NCBI RefSeq assembly: GCF_032854445.1
Contig: NW_027018395.1
Coordinates: 1 to 31,284 of the forward strand
Length of the DNA stretch: 31,284 nt
From: Liolophura sinensis
Lineage: Eukaryota; Mollusca; Polyplacophora; Chitonida; Chitonidae
Reading direction: 5' to 3'
This document shows, one piece after another, positions 1 through 12,220 of this stretch. A program made the position numbers and the translations under genes. Numbering within the stretch: position 1 is the stretch's first letter; the number at the start of each line of letters is the position of its first letter. Below the pieces are notes generated by a model. It was not told the origin of the DNA. It made no database searches and saw only the letters and a program-made list of their open reading frames with translations.

Positions 1-112
1 TATGTTCTAATCCAGTTGATTTTCTTTCATTCCCATCACGTTTCCTCCTTTTTCCAGTCTTATCTTACTATTAACAAAATTTGCGCGTCACACGCATGCC
101 GATTCCCAGTAT

Positions 113-118
113 TTTATT
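113..118 (-). terminator. Polyadenylation signal AATAAA for the repeat-protein gene
   Basis: AATAAA on the minus strand lies about 50 nt after the TAA stop at 171, the usual spacing for a short 3' UTR. Confidence 0.5.
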
Positions 119-170
119 TTGTTCTTTCAATACTTTTTAAGCTTACATACTTCGTAAAGAAGTTTTTATC

Positions 171-292
171 TTACTTCTTGTATTTCTTTCCTGTCAAGGG
201 ATCCACCACAACCTCATACACCGTCCCGTCTTTGCCAATGAGCTTTGTTCCCGCCTTGGCTGAAACCAGAATGGACCACGCTTGACTTGGCA
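171..292 (-). CDS. Probable last exon of the RTKSGR repeat gene
   Basis: On the minus strand this reads SQAWSILVSAKAGTKLIGKD, continues through TVYEVVVDPLTGKKYKK, and ends at a TAA at 173-171. Taking the acceptor AAAAG at 294-293 joins it in phase 1 with the donor at 835. A second in-phase acceptor (TCAAG, about 12 nt further in) is possible, and a small exon between 293 and 835 cannot be excluded. The coding look of the peptide and the polyadenylation signal just downstream support it as the C-terminus. Confidence 0.65.
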
Positions 293-3200
293 CTTTTATA
301 ATACTATAAACAGTCATTTTTAATAGAAATTAATTTATACATGCAATGTGAGTAATGTACTGGATTTATTTTGGTATCATAAATGTTATATCATTTATCT
401 AAAATCCTTGAAAAACATCGTCCAAGATCAACCGAACACAATGAACGAATGACTATGGAGTAATGTCAGCGATGGAAAAGTTCTGAACCAAAATTTTTGA
501 AATTGAAAACGTTTCTTTCTTACATTCGTTAAACATACTGGCATGTGGGTTATATATTAATGAAATATTTTTATTACGCATTTAACAAGAATCATGACAG
601 TCAAACTGTTTTTGTAAATAACACATCTTATGATGCGCCTAACTGTAAGCGAAACTAGCGTGAATTGTTAAAGACTCTGTATGTCTCTGCGGGATTTTAG
701 CAGTAATCAAGAGCGAAGGGTGTATATGTGAGCTGTGAAATCAGAGGCGGCAATGGAAACATGAAAAGGACGGCTGTTGAGTTTTAAAATTTCTGACGTT
801 CTTGATTGTCAAGAACAACAAGAGATGAGTACTACCTTTTTTGAAAACGTCATCTTCGTCATCTGACGCTTCATAAACGGTGGAAGCCTTCTCCCAGTCC
901 TCAATCGCTTCTCCTTTTTCCAGCTTGATGAATTTTTTCAAGAATTCGGGATCTCCGCCTTGCTCTTGGAAAGCTTTGTACTCGTCTTCTGTTAATAATA
1001 TAGTTTTCTCAATAAGACGACCACTTTTCGTCCTTACATACGTTTTTATCACTTTCATGGGCTTGGTGTCTGCCTTTTCCCATGATTCAATATTATCACC
1101 CGAGTCCATATATTTCCCCAAAATAGCGTCTGCATTAGCGCCACCTTTCGTCAGAGCTTCGTAATCCTCCTTGGACACCATGATTGTCTTTTCAATAATT
1201 CTCCCACTTTTTGTTCGTATTTTCATCTTTATTGATTTCATGGGCTCTGCACTTTGCCACGATTCAATTTTTTCACCGTCACCCACAGCCATGTATTTCT
1301 TTAGTATTTCAGCTGGGTCTTTTCCGTCTTTCATCATGGCGTCATAGTCCTCTTTAGAAACCATTATAGTTTTCTCAATCAATCTGCCACTTTTAGTCCG
1401 AACATAAGTCTTTATTGTTTTCATTTCCTGTTCTCCCCAACCCTCGATGGTTTCGCCATCTTCCGGCTTGATGTATTTCTTCAAAAGCTCTTTTGCGTCC
1501 ACTTTACCTTCCTGCATAGCGTTGTATTCGTCTTTTGACACGTACACTAGTTTTTCAATCAATCGCCCACTTTTTGTTCTGACATACGTTTTAATGGCTT
1601 TGACTTCGTCCTTGTCCCACGAATCGAGCTGCTTGGCCTCGTCCTTGGATAAGTACTTGGCCAAAATGTCTTTCTGATTTTTTCCTGACTTGAAGGCCTC
1701 GTAATCTTCCTCGTCCAGGTATATAATCCTCTCCACGAGTCGGCCGCTTTTGGTTCTGATGTATGTCCGAATAGCCCGAACCTCTGCGAAAAAAAATATT
1801 ATCAAAATAAAATAGTATTTATTTCATTTATTTGATTAAGAACAACGAGGGCAGAGTCGTATTAATTCCTTAGCATTTTGTGTGCCTCTTGGTTACGATG
1901 TGCATTTCATCAGAGCTGCGCCCCCCTCTCCCCACCTGAAAGTTGTATGCTTTCTCATTATAGACCCAAATATTTGAAGCAGAAACCACATAGCACATGC
2001 TAGTGAAGTACGAGCATCGCTACTGTTGTTTACATGATGCTTATTGCCGCACTGTATAGCAACTGATCACTTGGATGTTATATTTAAACTTTTTCTTTTG
2101 ATGTTATACTTATGGAACATCTATTTCATTTCTTTGGCATCAGAAAAAAACAGTTGATTGTTTCTCTCCGTGAGGATTGTTTTAAAATTTGCTCTTGTGA
2201 CCATCGAATTCAAATGATCTTAGCTCTCTTCTGTGGTTATCAGAAAAAACATTAGAGATAGAGTACGCGTCGTCGCATTATCCAAACTGCCGCTTACTTT
2301 TTTCTCGAATAGCTTCCAACCTTTCTTTGCGGATAAGCTCTTGTTGACGCTAAAATAAAACATGCATACATATTACCGAGATGAATATTACATAACTGTC
2401 ATATATTGATGCTTGGTATCAATTGCAGACTTAGCTGTACGAATCTTACATTCAGCGAGAATACCACAACTTAAAGTTACTGTGAGATGTGCCTTACATC
2501 TCATCTTTCCGTGTGTACTTTCTGTAAGTAAGGAAATGATGTTTCTAAAACCCACATGACAATTAAAGCATTCCTCAAAGTGTATCTAATAAGCTTTATT
2601 TCATAATTAACACTAACTTGGATATCCACATGGTCCTTAACAATATTTACACAAAGATTGACTTTATGGAACACATAAAACTGACCGTAATCGTATACGG
2701 GGGAAAATTTATTAAACGGTAACAACGATCAAATAAATACATGTAGTGGTGGAAGGAATGGTGCGTACTCTGTCTTTCTGCCTACCTGTAATTCTAGTTC
2801 TTCCAGGAGGCATTTTACAAACCAGTAACTGTGTCGGTAGCCACCTCCAACACGGATGTACTTGTGCTGAAAGTACAAGGTGAAATATCATTAAATATCA
2901 TACACTGTAGATGCTGACCGGATTATGAAATATAAGGTTCAACCAAGCAACCACTTTCATAGTTTATTGGCACACAAATTACAAATTCCATCCCTAGCTT
3001 TTTTAAGGATAAAATTATAACCAAAAACAAATTTTCTATTCTTTGGTACTTTACTGAAAAATAGATGAATGGTTATGCAAATCTTTTTCGAGTGGAATTT
3101 AAATGCATTGTTTACTTAAGCCTGTGTATTATTTTCGTCTAATAGAGGCTTACCGCTTCGCATTTTCGGTGGGACACTTTCAACATGCATTTCAGACAAT

Positions 3201-3612
3201 CCTCAGGTGCTGACTAAAATGGAAATGACCATGATGACAGCTTGAATGGATATTTTGCATTTCAAAGTATCAAATAAAATATGCAAACTCTGTATATTCC
3301 ACACTGGAAATGGTAGATTTACTCTAGGAAATAACCTATTAAAATTATTAGGTGAACTGATAGCAACCTTTGCTTCATGCATACTGATATGTTTCTAATC
3401 CTCAGGTAAGCGTATGCCTTTTATACCTCCCTGCCTACTTATTTACTTCATGTATGACGAAAAAACTGACTTCATTATCTACACGAATTTTCGGCATTTC
3501 TGACCTTTTGCAAAAAGGGAGAACTGGCTGTAAGACGAGACCCCAAGTCAGACCCACGGCGGTATTTTGCTGAGTAACGGGAACGCACATCATTCACTGA
3601 CCCATGTCGCTT
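171..3612 (-). CDS. Five-module RTKSGR repeat protein (spliced gene, 5' end unresolved)
   Basis: I do not recognise this family. Coding exons on the minus strand, in transcript order, are 3612-3505, 3213-3154, 2866-2786, 2349-2298, 1783-836 and probably 292-171. Each internal exon has an AG acceptor and GT donor, and the phases agree across every join (0,0,0,1,1), giving about 456 residues without the missing N-terminus. The first exons encode a basic Ser/Arg segment (RSRYSAKYRRGSD), then a Cys-containing part (CLKCMLKVSHRKC) followed by YIRVGGGYRHSYWF, faintly like the VRVGGGW of GAS2 domains but too short to assign. A charged helix (QRQQELIRKERLEAIREKK) leads into five repeats and a short tail ending LTGKKYKK. 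No signal peptide or membrane segment is seen, so a cytoplasmic or cytoskeletal structural role is my guess. The first coding exon is uncertain; 3975-3945 could supply a short in-phase ATG exon. Confidence 0.8.
836..1783 (-). CDS. Large exon with five tandem ~60-aa modules
   Basis: This 948-nt exon is bounded by a strong acceptor (T-rich tract, CGCAG) and a GTAGTA donor. It encodes five head-to-tail modules of 59, 60, 61, 61 and about 60 residues. Each begins with a K/R-I-K-T-Y-like strand, then the invariant core RTKSGR, then I/V-E-K/R, a D/E-Y pair about 12 residues later, a helix ending K-K/R-Y/F, and a Trp close to the end. The modules are diverged at DNA level but nearly the same length, so the duplication is old and selection has kept the core. 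After module 5 comes an acidic run (ASDDEDD) just before the donor. Two plus-strand open frames across this exon are only antisense shadows. Confidence 0.85.
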
Positions 3613-4516
3613 CTGCCAACAAAAACAAGAAAAGCAAAATAGCGAGTGCAAACATAAACCATCTAGTCCAGTTCACATTTCTTAAATTCTTCAATGGTCA
3701 CATCTTTGACCCATCTTGATATTAGACGTGATTAAGAGTTTCCAATGAATAATGTGTGCTTCACATGCCTTTCTTTGACATATATGACATCAAGAGTTTT
3801 GCATTAATTCTCAGTCAGAATTTACAATAAACCCAGCGTAATTTCCGAAAGGTGCACCGCTTGTCCAAACATAAACCGAAGACACTATAAATTTTTGTCT
3901 CCGCTTATATGCCTGTTCGTTCAGAACAAATCAATAAAAGGTAGTTACCAATTTGACGAAACAGTATAGTTCCATAACATGTGCGACTCCACGCATTTTG
4001 CATCTGATATGTATTGCATATATAGAGTGTCAACCCCGAGGCCTTCATGGGCAACGAACCCTAAAATATGCGTCCTGCACAAGTCAGAGCTATAGGGAAG
4101 TCAGCTATTCGATAGGCCTCCTGGAGCACAGTATGTTACTAATCTCGGCAACCATCCAAGGCTTTAACCTGCACTTCACAGGTCATGTTATAACATTGTA
4201 ACTCCTAAACCTTTACCTTCCAAATAAATGCGCAGGTTTCTTGTAGGGTCAATTCCTTGATAGCATTCCTTCAAACTCGGAAATTTGATTGTAATACTGA
4301 ATTTACAGAAATTACCATTTTCTAAAAAAAAATTAGAGGGAAACGTCGGACGATATTCGGAATTTGCATCTTAAAAGTGGTGTGGAACTTCGCATCATTT
4401 AGAAAAGTACTAAATTATCATAGTTTAAATAATCAATTTGATCATTCTGAACATGCACCGTAAAGTGACTAATGCGCCTATAATGAGAACCTGCCAAACG
4501 CCCGGCAACAGGACCT
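3613..4516. other. Upstream stretch of the repeat gene; no firm exon
   Basis: This must hold the missing 5' exon or exons of the minus-strand gene. One candidate is 3975-3945 on the minus strand: a short ATG-led peptide (MELYCFVKL) ending at a GTAACT donor that joins in phase 0 to the exon at 3612. It has no independent support. Otherwise I see only AT-rich sequence without long coding frames. Confidence 0.35.
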
Positions 4517-4572
4517 TGACGTCATTTTATTGACGTCAAATGTTCCTTTCCCAGTTCTTCACGATGACGTCA
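4517..4572. promoter_or_regulatory. Cluster of three perfect CRE sites (TGACGTCA)
   Basis: The palindrome TGACGTCA occurs at 4517-4524, 4531-4538 and 4565-4572. This is the consensus site for CREB/ATF bZIP factors. The cluster lies about 0.9 kb upstream of the first firm exon of the minus-strand gene, and a CCAAT box in minus orientation lies further upstream near 4712-4717. I infer a cAMP/CREB-responsive promoter or enhancer, possibly bidirectional. No clear TATA box fixes the start of transcription. Confidence 0.55.
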
Positions 4573-4657
4573 GCCTAAAGACAGTGCCATGTTACAATAG
4601 AAACTGATACATTGTAACGGTGTAGATGTTACGCTACAATCCATTCTTTTCGTAGCA

Positions 4658-4819
4658 ATGGCTCGGGGTCCTGCTTCACACCTAGCGCCACCTCACAGGA
4701 TTAAAGAACATGTCGCCTCCTCATTGGATCTGACATTCAAACCCAGATGGACAGCCATTTTAATTATATTCCACGGAATCATCTACCATAATATTTTGCA
4801 TACAGCCGTAATGATATAA
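4658..4819 (+). CDS. Small candidate ORF, 53 aa, divergent from the CRE cluster
   Basis: An ATG-to-TAA frame beginning MARGPASHLAPPHRIKEH and ending in a hydrophobic stretch (WTAILIIFHGIIYHNIL) that could span a membrane. The 5' half is GC-richer than its surroundings. There is no homology that I recognise and no splice signal, so it may be chance. It is listed because it starts about 90 bp from the CRE cluster in the divergent direction. Confidence 0.15.
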   Translation: MARGPASHLAPPHRIKEHVASSLDLTFKPRWTAILIIFHGIIYHNILHTAVMI

Positions 4820-5232
4820 AGGGAAAATGCATTTGCAGGGTAATAGAAAGAAGTATAGGACGAATGAAGTGTAAAAGTGTATGTGGGCAGAACTTTGGAT
4901 GGACGTTTTAAAATAAGGGACGTTCACTTATGATATGTAAAACCAGATATAGCTTTGCTATGCTGTAAATATTTCTGGAATCCATGTGGACAGAGCTTTG
5001 GATGAAAGAGTCAAAATATTATACGTTGACTTATGGTATGAAAACCAGCTATAACCTTTGCTATGTTGTTTTGAGAATAGATGTGTGTAGGTACATGGCA
5101 GGATTTCATATTTAAGATGATAAAAATGGTGAAAACATTTACCGTATCGATTATGTAATCTGCGCTTACATCGGTACGCATTCTTGTCGTAACAAGGTCA
5201 TATGTGTGGACAAGTAAATGTATATAATATAG

Positions 5233-5268
5233 TTGTGTGTGTGTGTGTGCGTGGTGGGGGGGGGGGGG
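5233..5268 (+). repeat. (GT)n microsatellite running into a G13 tract
   Basis: A GT-rich dinucleotide run is followed by GC/GGT and then 13 uninterrupted G (5256-5268). A C16 tract follows at 5397-5412, so the two are inverted complements about 130 bp apart. Confidence 0.9.
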
Positions 5269-5396
5269 ATATATTCACTAGAGGCGGCTTGTCAGTCCAG
5301 CAAGATGTACGATGGCTAGAAGGACAACTAGTTAAAATAAAACTTCTAATGAAATTTCATTCTTATAAAGTGTTCGGCTATACTCATGCCCCTCCT

Positions 5397-5412
5397 CCCC
5401 CCCCCCCCCCCC
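5397..5412 (+). repeat. C16 homopolymer tract
   Basis: Sixteen consecutive C followed by seven A. It is the inverted complement of the G13 tract at 5256-5268 and could pair with it as a GC-only stem with a ~128-nt loop. Homopolymer length here may vary or be mis-sequenced. Confidence 0.9.
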
Positions 5413-8400
5413 AAAAAAATCAACCAGAGAATTTTAGCTATCATTGACTAAGTTCACCATCTCCACTCCCTTTTCTTGACGTGGTCTGTGTGGTGTGATA
5501 CGGTATAAGCTAAGTATATACATTCGTTAGGAAAGTGTAACATGCTCCTATTACAGCAAACGCGGAACACTGGAACTCGATCCAACCTGTTTTGGTCTTT
5601 CGGTAGAATAAGGCCAACCAAAATCATACTGTTCAGTGCTTGCGCTGTTTACAGACTCTCATCAACAAGAACCTATCTAACCTCAACAACATCACATATC
5701 GCAAAGCTTGTACATTGTTTACGTAAACAAAGCTGTATATAATCTTACGGGACTGGGTAAGTTGTCACAAGCAGAGGGAGGTAGAGATTTAATCACTTTA
5801 GAGAACAACAGCATGGATACAACTCAGTAGGCACATGTGAGAACACAATCAGATGCCAGTGATTATGTCCAGGACATATTAATAAAGCTGGGACAAAAGT
5901 CTCTTAACCGAGCCAGTCTTTACATGCACTTAATATATGTCAACACTACCACATAGCCACGTATATACATGTAGGCCTATGTATTATGTAGACCCTATTG
6001 TACAAATTTTCTGTGGTTTCACAGAAATATTAATTAAGCCGATTAGAAACCCACAGAATCTGTGCGACTGGTTAAAGTTAGCTAAGTTGAATGCTCTGAG
6101 TGGAAAACTTACCACGCTGGTGTTTCGTGCCGTTCAGTAAGCTTATAGTTAGAGCTTACACATATTTTAAAAAATGCCGCTTGGCTGTTTACATAAATAA
6201 TCTTTTTATAAACGCTAGCGCGATGTCAGATTGTGGCAAGTATTTTATGGTCACTTACTGAATCTTTAACTAGAATGAATCAGACTCCTACATTAATGCC
6301 ATTTTGTAATTCAATTTTATATTAAGCATTGATTGCTCCATCATCAGGAGTATTTATAATATCTTCAAGTCACAAGTTGTGCAAAGCAACCTAACATGAT
6401 TGAATGTATTGTCTATAAGCCTGCAAGTTTTACACAACATGAGAAAACATGTAAGGGCCAATTCTTGAATAGTATATAAAGAAAAGGAAGCAGAGAATTT
6501 GACAGGAACATTTCCTTAGAGGCTTGAAACGGGTTGGATTCTCGGAGTTGCATTCGTTCTAATTTGTGTTCAGCTGATATTTTAGATGTTTCTGACTTCT
6601 CAAAACAGAAGTTAAGTACAATGTTTATGTGAAGGTACTTATTAAGAGCTATTGGCCACGTTTGACTAATAACCAATAAGCCATGTTAGAAGAAATTAAA
6701 TCACCCACGGATATCAAACCCCAATGGGGCTGATTAGGCCTATTAAGATTAAATCTACACGAGACTGAGAGAAACGGGTATTTGCGCAACCAGTAGTATA
6801 TATTTAATTAAGCCAAACCATTGTGATGTTAAAACGGAATCCTAATCATAAAGGAACACACGTGTCAGAGCTTGTTGCTTTGGTATAACTACAATTCAGT
6901 TTCAGAACAAGGATTTTTTTGTAATTTGGAACATTTTGACTTCTGGAGTTTCTGTCATTTGTGCATCTTAAGAAATATTTTACAAAATGACAAGGAAAGT
7001 ATGATCGCCGGGAACAAAAGACCAGACAAAAAGTGTATATATACACAGCTTGCTTCTTTCTTGAGTAATGATTTCATGACTCATTGTTTAAACAAGGCAA
7101 TCTGATAGTTGATTACCGGTGCATATAGACAAACATTGAAATTTATTTAAAAAAAAAAAAAACACAACTGTACACTGCCTTTGGAGGTTTGACATGGACT
7201 CTATATAGAGTACACCATGAATAGATATATTCTACGCTTATTGTATACTATATGATAATTAAAAAATCACAAATTTGACAAAGATTATTGCGATTTTCTT
7301 AGTATTGCGCTATGCTTTAATACCGTTGTCGTCACGTTGTGATTATATGAATAATTTCAACAAAAGCGTAACGAAATACTTTCTCTTTGCTTTACGGCGG
7401 GATATTGCGTATAATACAAATATTAACCTTTCAACGAGGTAAACAAACAGTGCTGTGCACTACGTACTATGGATATTACACATGTATATATTTCAATATC
7501 ATTGGAAATTACAGACTAATTCTAATTCCAGAAAACTATATTCTGTTCGATGGCATGAGCTGAGATTTGGATATTCCGCTCATCGAGTGAGGTTTAATGC
7601 TCATTTCAAAACACTGACCTGCACAGATCCCCCTTTTGTGTTCCGTAACGATGGTAGTCTGGAGGGCATTGGTCTGCGTATGCTATAGCCTTGCTTTGCT
7701 GGTCTTTGGAAAGCACAATAATCTGGAAAAATAAAATATACAATATGAAGTTCAAGGATGGAAACAATGCTATATTTCATGAGAGACGCTTTCATGAAGA
7801 AGATGCGTATACCGGGAGATCAATTTGAGGTTGTGATCTGTCAATTAACTCACGGATATCTAAGCAGACGTATATCTTCCTACATAAATATAGTGGATGT
7901 ATTGATGTAGCTAGGATAAGTTTGGATCTTTTGACATGGTTCATTCATTTCATAAAAAGGATCCTTGGTGAAAATTGACATGAATTTTTACGGGATGATC
8001 CAGCTATTGCGAATTTTGTGCTTGGTCATTATTCAGGGCTATGGCAAAGCTAGCACGAATAGGAATCGAACTCAGAAATATATGGATCATTCATGTAAAC
8101 GTCCGGATACCTATTACTCTTGTGAAGCACACACTGTATTACATAACCTCCATTGAGAATCTTGCTATAGCAGGATCGGCGATGTTGAAGACCACAGTGA
8201 CATATGACACCCTTCTTTCTTTATATACACTTAACCTGGCTGATAGAGGGAAACTAAGCAAACATTTGTAATTGCGGTTTCTGATCGTACGTCTACGTCC
8301 AAGACTACGTGTTAAAAACTGTTCGTGCTAGGAAATCGCTCCGACGACTTACAGTCCTTAGTTAATATTAAATCCCTACTAAGTTAAACACATACAGTTT

Positions 8401-10176
8401 ATAACTATAATAAAACATTATGACTGCGCGTCATACGACGTCTAGGAAGCGTATACTGTGGAACGTGGTGCCATGAATATAGATGTGAATATCCAGAACA
8501 TGAGAAAACAATAAGTTAGGAACCTTAAACCACAGCTCTAAACATCCAGGCTATTAACACTACTAAATTTGAAGGCGGATATCGGAGCACACCTGTCACA
8601 TTCATGCTATAAAATGGCCAGTCTTTGTTATAAGATAATATTCCATCAAGATGCTATGTACAACTGTGTTACATTCAATCCTATACATGCTTTGGTTAAT
8701 AGATCGAGTTTGGGCTAGACCTTGATGGGAATCTATAGCATATATGCATACATAGTTGAGTTCCACTTTATATTATTCAAACAATTTATTTTTTCTTTAT
8801 TTAACCTGTCTACTCTTCCTTCCATAGACCATGCATACATGAGTGTTGGTTCAGGTAGCTTTAAAAGACTACTAAAATGACTATAATGTAACTCTAAAAC
8901 CTGCATGGGGTTCGTACATGTCCAGATATAGGCAGCATTAGCAAAGTTAGTACCGACTTATATATGTGATTTGTATGTGAACAAGATACATATGCAGGGA
9001 CCATTCACGATCCTATGTTCATATATTGTTTGTAAAGTAATAGTTTATGATACTTGAGTATAGAGTGCAGGGTTGTATATGTGTTATACGACCAGCGATA
9101 TTACAAAGCGAGTAATAATTTATTTTCATGATGTCAGTGTTGTGAGAGACTATTAAAGAAACTTTTATTTACCAGAATTTGCAAACGTGTGAGAAGACAT
9201 CTTTGTTATGCGTGCCTGTATTTATGTTTCCATATATATCCTTACAAATGTTGTAGTAGTGTAACATTTGAACACGGAGGACTCGCAAATAACATGACAG
9301 TGAGTGGGAAAATTGTGACTAGTCGCAGATCTGATACAAATCCGACCGAACGTACATGTAATCCATTCAATAGTCCGGTTTACTTATGCTGCTGACACGC
9401 ACGCCTATGTAAAGCCAATTGTGCATGCTTGAAATAGAGTTTAGGTGTAACTTTGACGCGGATCAGTATTCAGTGACACTTATGATTTTAAGTCTACCAG
9501 GTTAGAAAACATCTCAGGTATCTTTGTCGTAAAATGTACTATAACAATTACGTCTTCTTGAATAGGATTGGTTACTATTCTAAAAGTCCCGAATTACGTA
9601 TACCTATCTTAGCTATGTTTATTTGTAAAGCCCCAATGCTCGGCAACGTAACTGGGTGTTAGCAATTTGTCTATATGGTCCACCATAATCGATACCGATA
9701 ACGTGTTTACGTTTACGGCGATAATATCATCGACATTAACAAGATGTCTGTGTTGTATTTAGACAGTAATTTGTTTAACCACCCTTAACGTTTATCAGCT
9801 TGACACACGACTCCAAGAGATCTGGCTTCCCAAGTGAAGAAAAAATTTGCCTGAGTATGGGGTATTTAGTTATAGCCATTACTATATTCTGTCTTCTCTA
9901 TAATGTCTAGAGTGATAAACACCCATTAAGCCAAGAAATGAAAGCCAATCAACATGAACGAATACACAAATAAGTTGTGGGTGCCTTCTAATTTTAAACA
10001 TGTTCTTAAACATGTATAGCGATCTGTCTTGGCTATAGGTCTTGGATATATCTATGAGGTCAGGCGTTGTCCCAATCGATGTATACGCCTGTCTATATAC
10101 CAATACCATAGGTAATGAGAAATGTTCAGACAGTAAATATTTAAAGGTGTTTTGTAGGGATGAAACAATACCTTAC
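5413..10176. other. Non-coding AT-rich stretch
   Basis: Nearly 5 kb in which the open frames are short, have AT-rich composition and lack convincing splice boundaries or motifs. It holds two copies of the TAGGCCTA palindrome (5972, 6735), a 12-bp palindrome CTCTATATAGAG at 7199-7210 and an A-run near 7148. I see no gene. Confidence 0.5.
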
Positions 10177-10326
10177 CGTAAACGACATGCGGGAACACTG
10201 GTGAAGACTGTGCTGGAAGTGCTGCTGCGACTGGAGGGCCTAGAGTCAGGCACACCGGTCGTGACCGGTAGCCCCAAGGGAGGCAGGGTTACACCGGGCA
10301 TCCTGTTGGCCAAATTTTGGTGTAAA
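10177..10326 (-). CDS. Possible exon (Ser/Thr/Pro-rich), gene unknown
   Basis: A 150-nt GC-rich island in an AT-rich background. On the minus strand it has a good acceptor (pyrimidine-rich, GTGGCAG) and a GTAAGG donor. The open frame reads LHQNLANRMPGV, then PLGLPVTTGVPDSRPSSRSS, ending VFTSVPACRLR. It joins in phase with the candidate exon at 12221-12353, giving one peptide. The phase match alone is weak (one chance in three), and the plus strand also has an open frame here. I recognise no domain. Confidence 0.3.
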
Positions 10327-12220
10327 CTGCCACAGGACAAAATCAGGGCATGAACGCTACGGTAACTCCGTTATATCCGTTTCTGTGTCACTATGCCAGA
10401 CACCATTACAACATTCGTCATAACTCTCTCAAAAAATGTCACAATTTAAAAGCACGGATGTCGTGAAGTTCAGGGAAGTTCCATTTTCCAAAGATCCATA
10501 GTCAGTCAGCTACGCCGTCAAGGATATGGATGTAGTCGGACTATCAACTCCTTTTGACAGTGACGATCGAACTGTAGTATATACATAAAAGTTCAGAAGT
10601 CCGAAGTCTATGTGACTATAACGTGTGTCTCGCTCCACGGCATATCAATGACTGAACGTTGACTCTCGCGGCCTTTTTTTTTTTCGACGGCCACGGGATT
10701 GTCGGCCCAATCCTGAAGACAGCTAACTAACTAACCACCTGGGATTTTTGCCAGGTCTTCACGCTTCTATCCTGGCCCAAGTCACCAGAGCTAAGACAAC
10801 GATTATAGAGTATACGGCTTCCGACCTGCCAGCGACCTTGCCGGAGCATGTATAACATTTCTATAAGCTGTCCATTTGTAATTCCAAGTAGCCATTCTAA
10901 CATGCCAGATATGTGAGTGTCCTTTGAAGAAAGGTTTCCAAATGTTAATTCTTCTATACACCATTTACAGTGTATACGTTTTCTTTGTGTTTAATACCAA
11001 CACTGCCGGCATAAGCTATATAAGCTTACTTATCTCTCTAATACGTTTATTATTTCGTGTTAAGCGGACCATGATCAGGGATCGAACAGAGTGGCGTTAC
11101 TAAGCACCTTTGTTATTCAATGGTCGCGAGGCGTGTGGCCAAAAAACCTTACCTGATTAACGTGTGTACTGTAGCGCTCTAATACCTCCACGCTCACAAG
11201 AAACCAAATCAGTGTATAAAGTGTATACAAATTCTCAGACGGTAATGGCCTTGATTGAAACTGTATTACTGACACATTCGCAGCGGGAAAAAGATCCATT
11301 TGTAATCCATTATAACCGTAACTGCAGAGTTCAACTCACGAGGACGCAACAGGCCATGGATACACAGCGCTAAAAACCCATGAAGAGTTTTAAGTCATCA
11401 TGAAGAATTGAACACACACTAGCACACACGCATGCATGGACAGACTTTAGGTGTTGTCTTATTATGAAAACCCGCTTTTTATGTAATTTATTACAAAAAA
11501 ATACATAATAAGAGATAGTGGCAACTAAGTTAAGTAACTGTGATAAGCCATCACTTAAAAAAAAATAAAATTTAACTTTTCCAAAAAAGTAAATGTATTC
11601 TTTGTGAGGTTACATACTTAACATGGTTTAGAGTGCTTTTGGGGCAGATGATATCCACATAATATTTTATTTCATTCTTATTCTGTTGTTGGTCCTGTCA
11701 TGAAACTATATTAAATATATTAATAAATTAACTATTTATATAAGGCTTTAATTACAAAAAAACCTCCACCTACCTAGTAAAATGGTTTTAAAACCAGTAA
11801 AACGGTATCATTGACATTATACATCTATCTTTTGCTTCAGGCAGCTTGTCCATTTGGTAAATGCATTCATTTGTATGAGCATTTAGAATAATTAAGTCTG
11901 TGTGGCAAAAATCGGATTTGACTTAGTTCATATCTTTGTTCTTTGGTGGTTCCTGTATAACGTTGGTTTGGGAGTTGGCCCCGCTATAACTGACCATTCG
12001 TGTAGGTATTCGTATACAAATAGGCCTAATAGTTTCTTTTTGTAATATGTATATACGCAATTAAATATTAGTACTCATTAATGTGTTGACTGTATAGTCG
12101 GCATTTTTGTTAATATTACAGTTGTATTTATTGTTTGCCTAGGACTGTTTACTTGGTTTAGGCCCATACGTTGACGAGGGCTCTCATGGCTGGGTGCTTT
12201 TAACATAGCATTCATATTAC

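Noticed and set aside
16-285. Plus-strand 89-aa frame at the window start
   Set aside because: The minus strand of the same segment reads a convincing C-terminal exon with stop and polyadenylation signal; the plus frame is Phe/Tyr-rich AT-type sequence.
880-1677. Plus-strand open frames across the repeat exon
   Set aside because: They are antisense to the five-module exon, which has matching splice phases and strong internal protein repeats; the plus frames only mirror the repeated DNA.
5202-5447. 81-aa frame with Gly and Pro runs
   Set aside because: The runs come from the G13 and C16 homopolymers, not from a protein.
6413-9395. Several 60-87 aa frames on both strands
   Set aside because: AT-rich composition, no recognisable motif, no splice or promoter support; expected by chance over this length.
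10042-10353. 103-aa plus-strand frame
   Set aside because: Only its second half is GC-rich, and there the minus strand has better splice signals; neither strand is certain.
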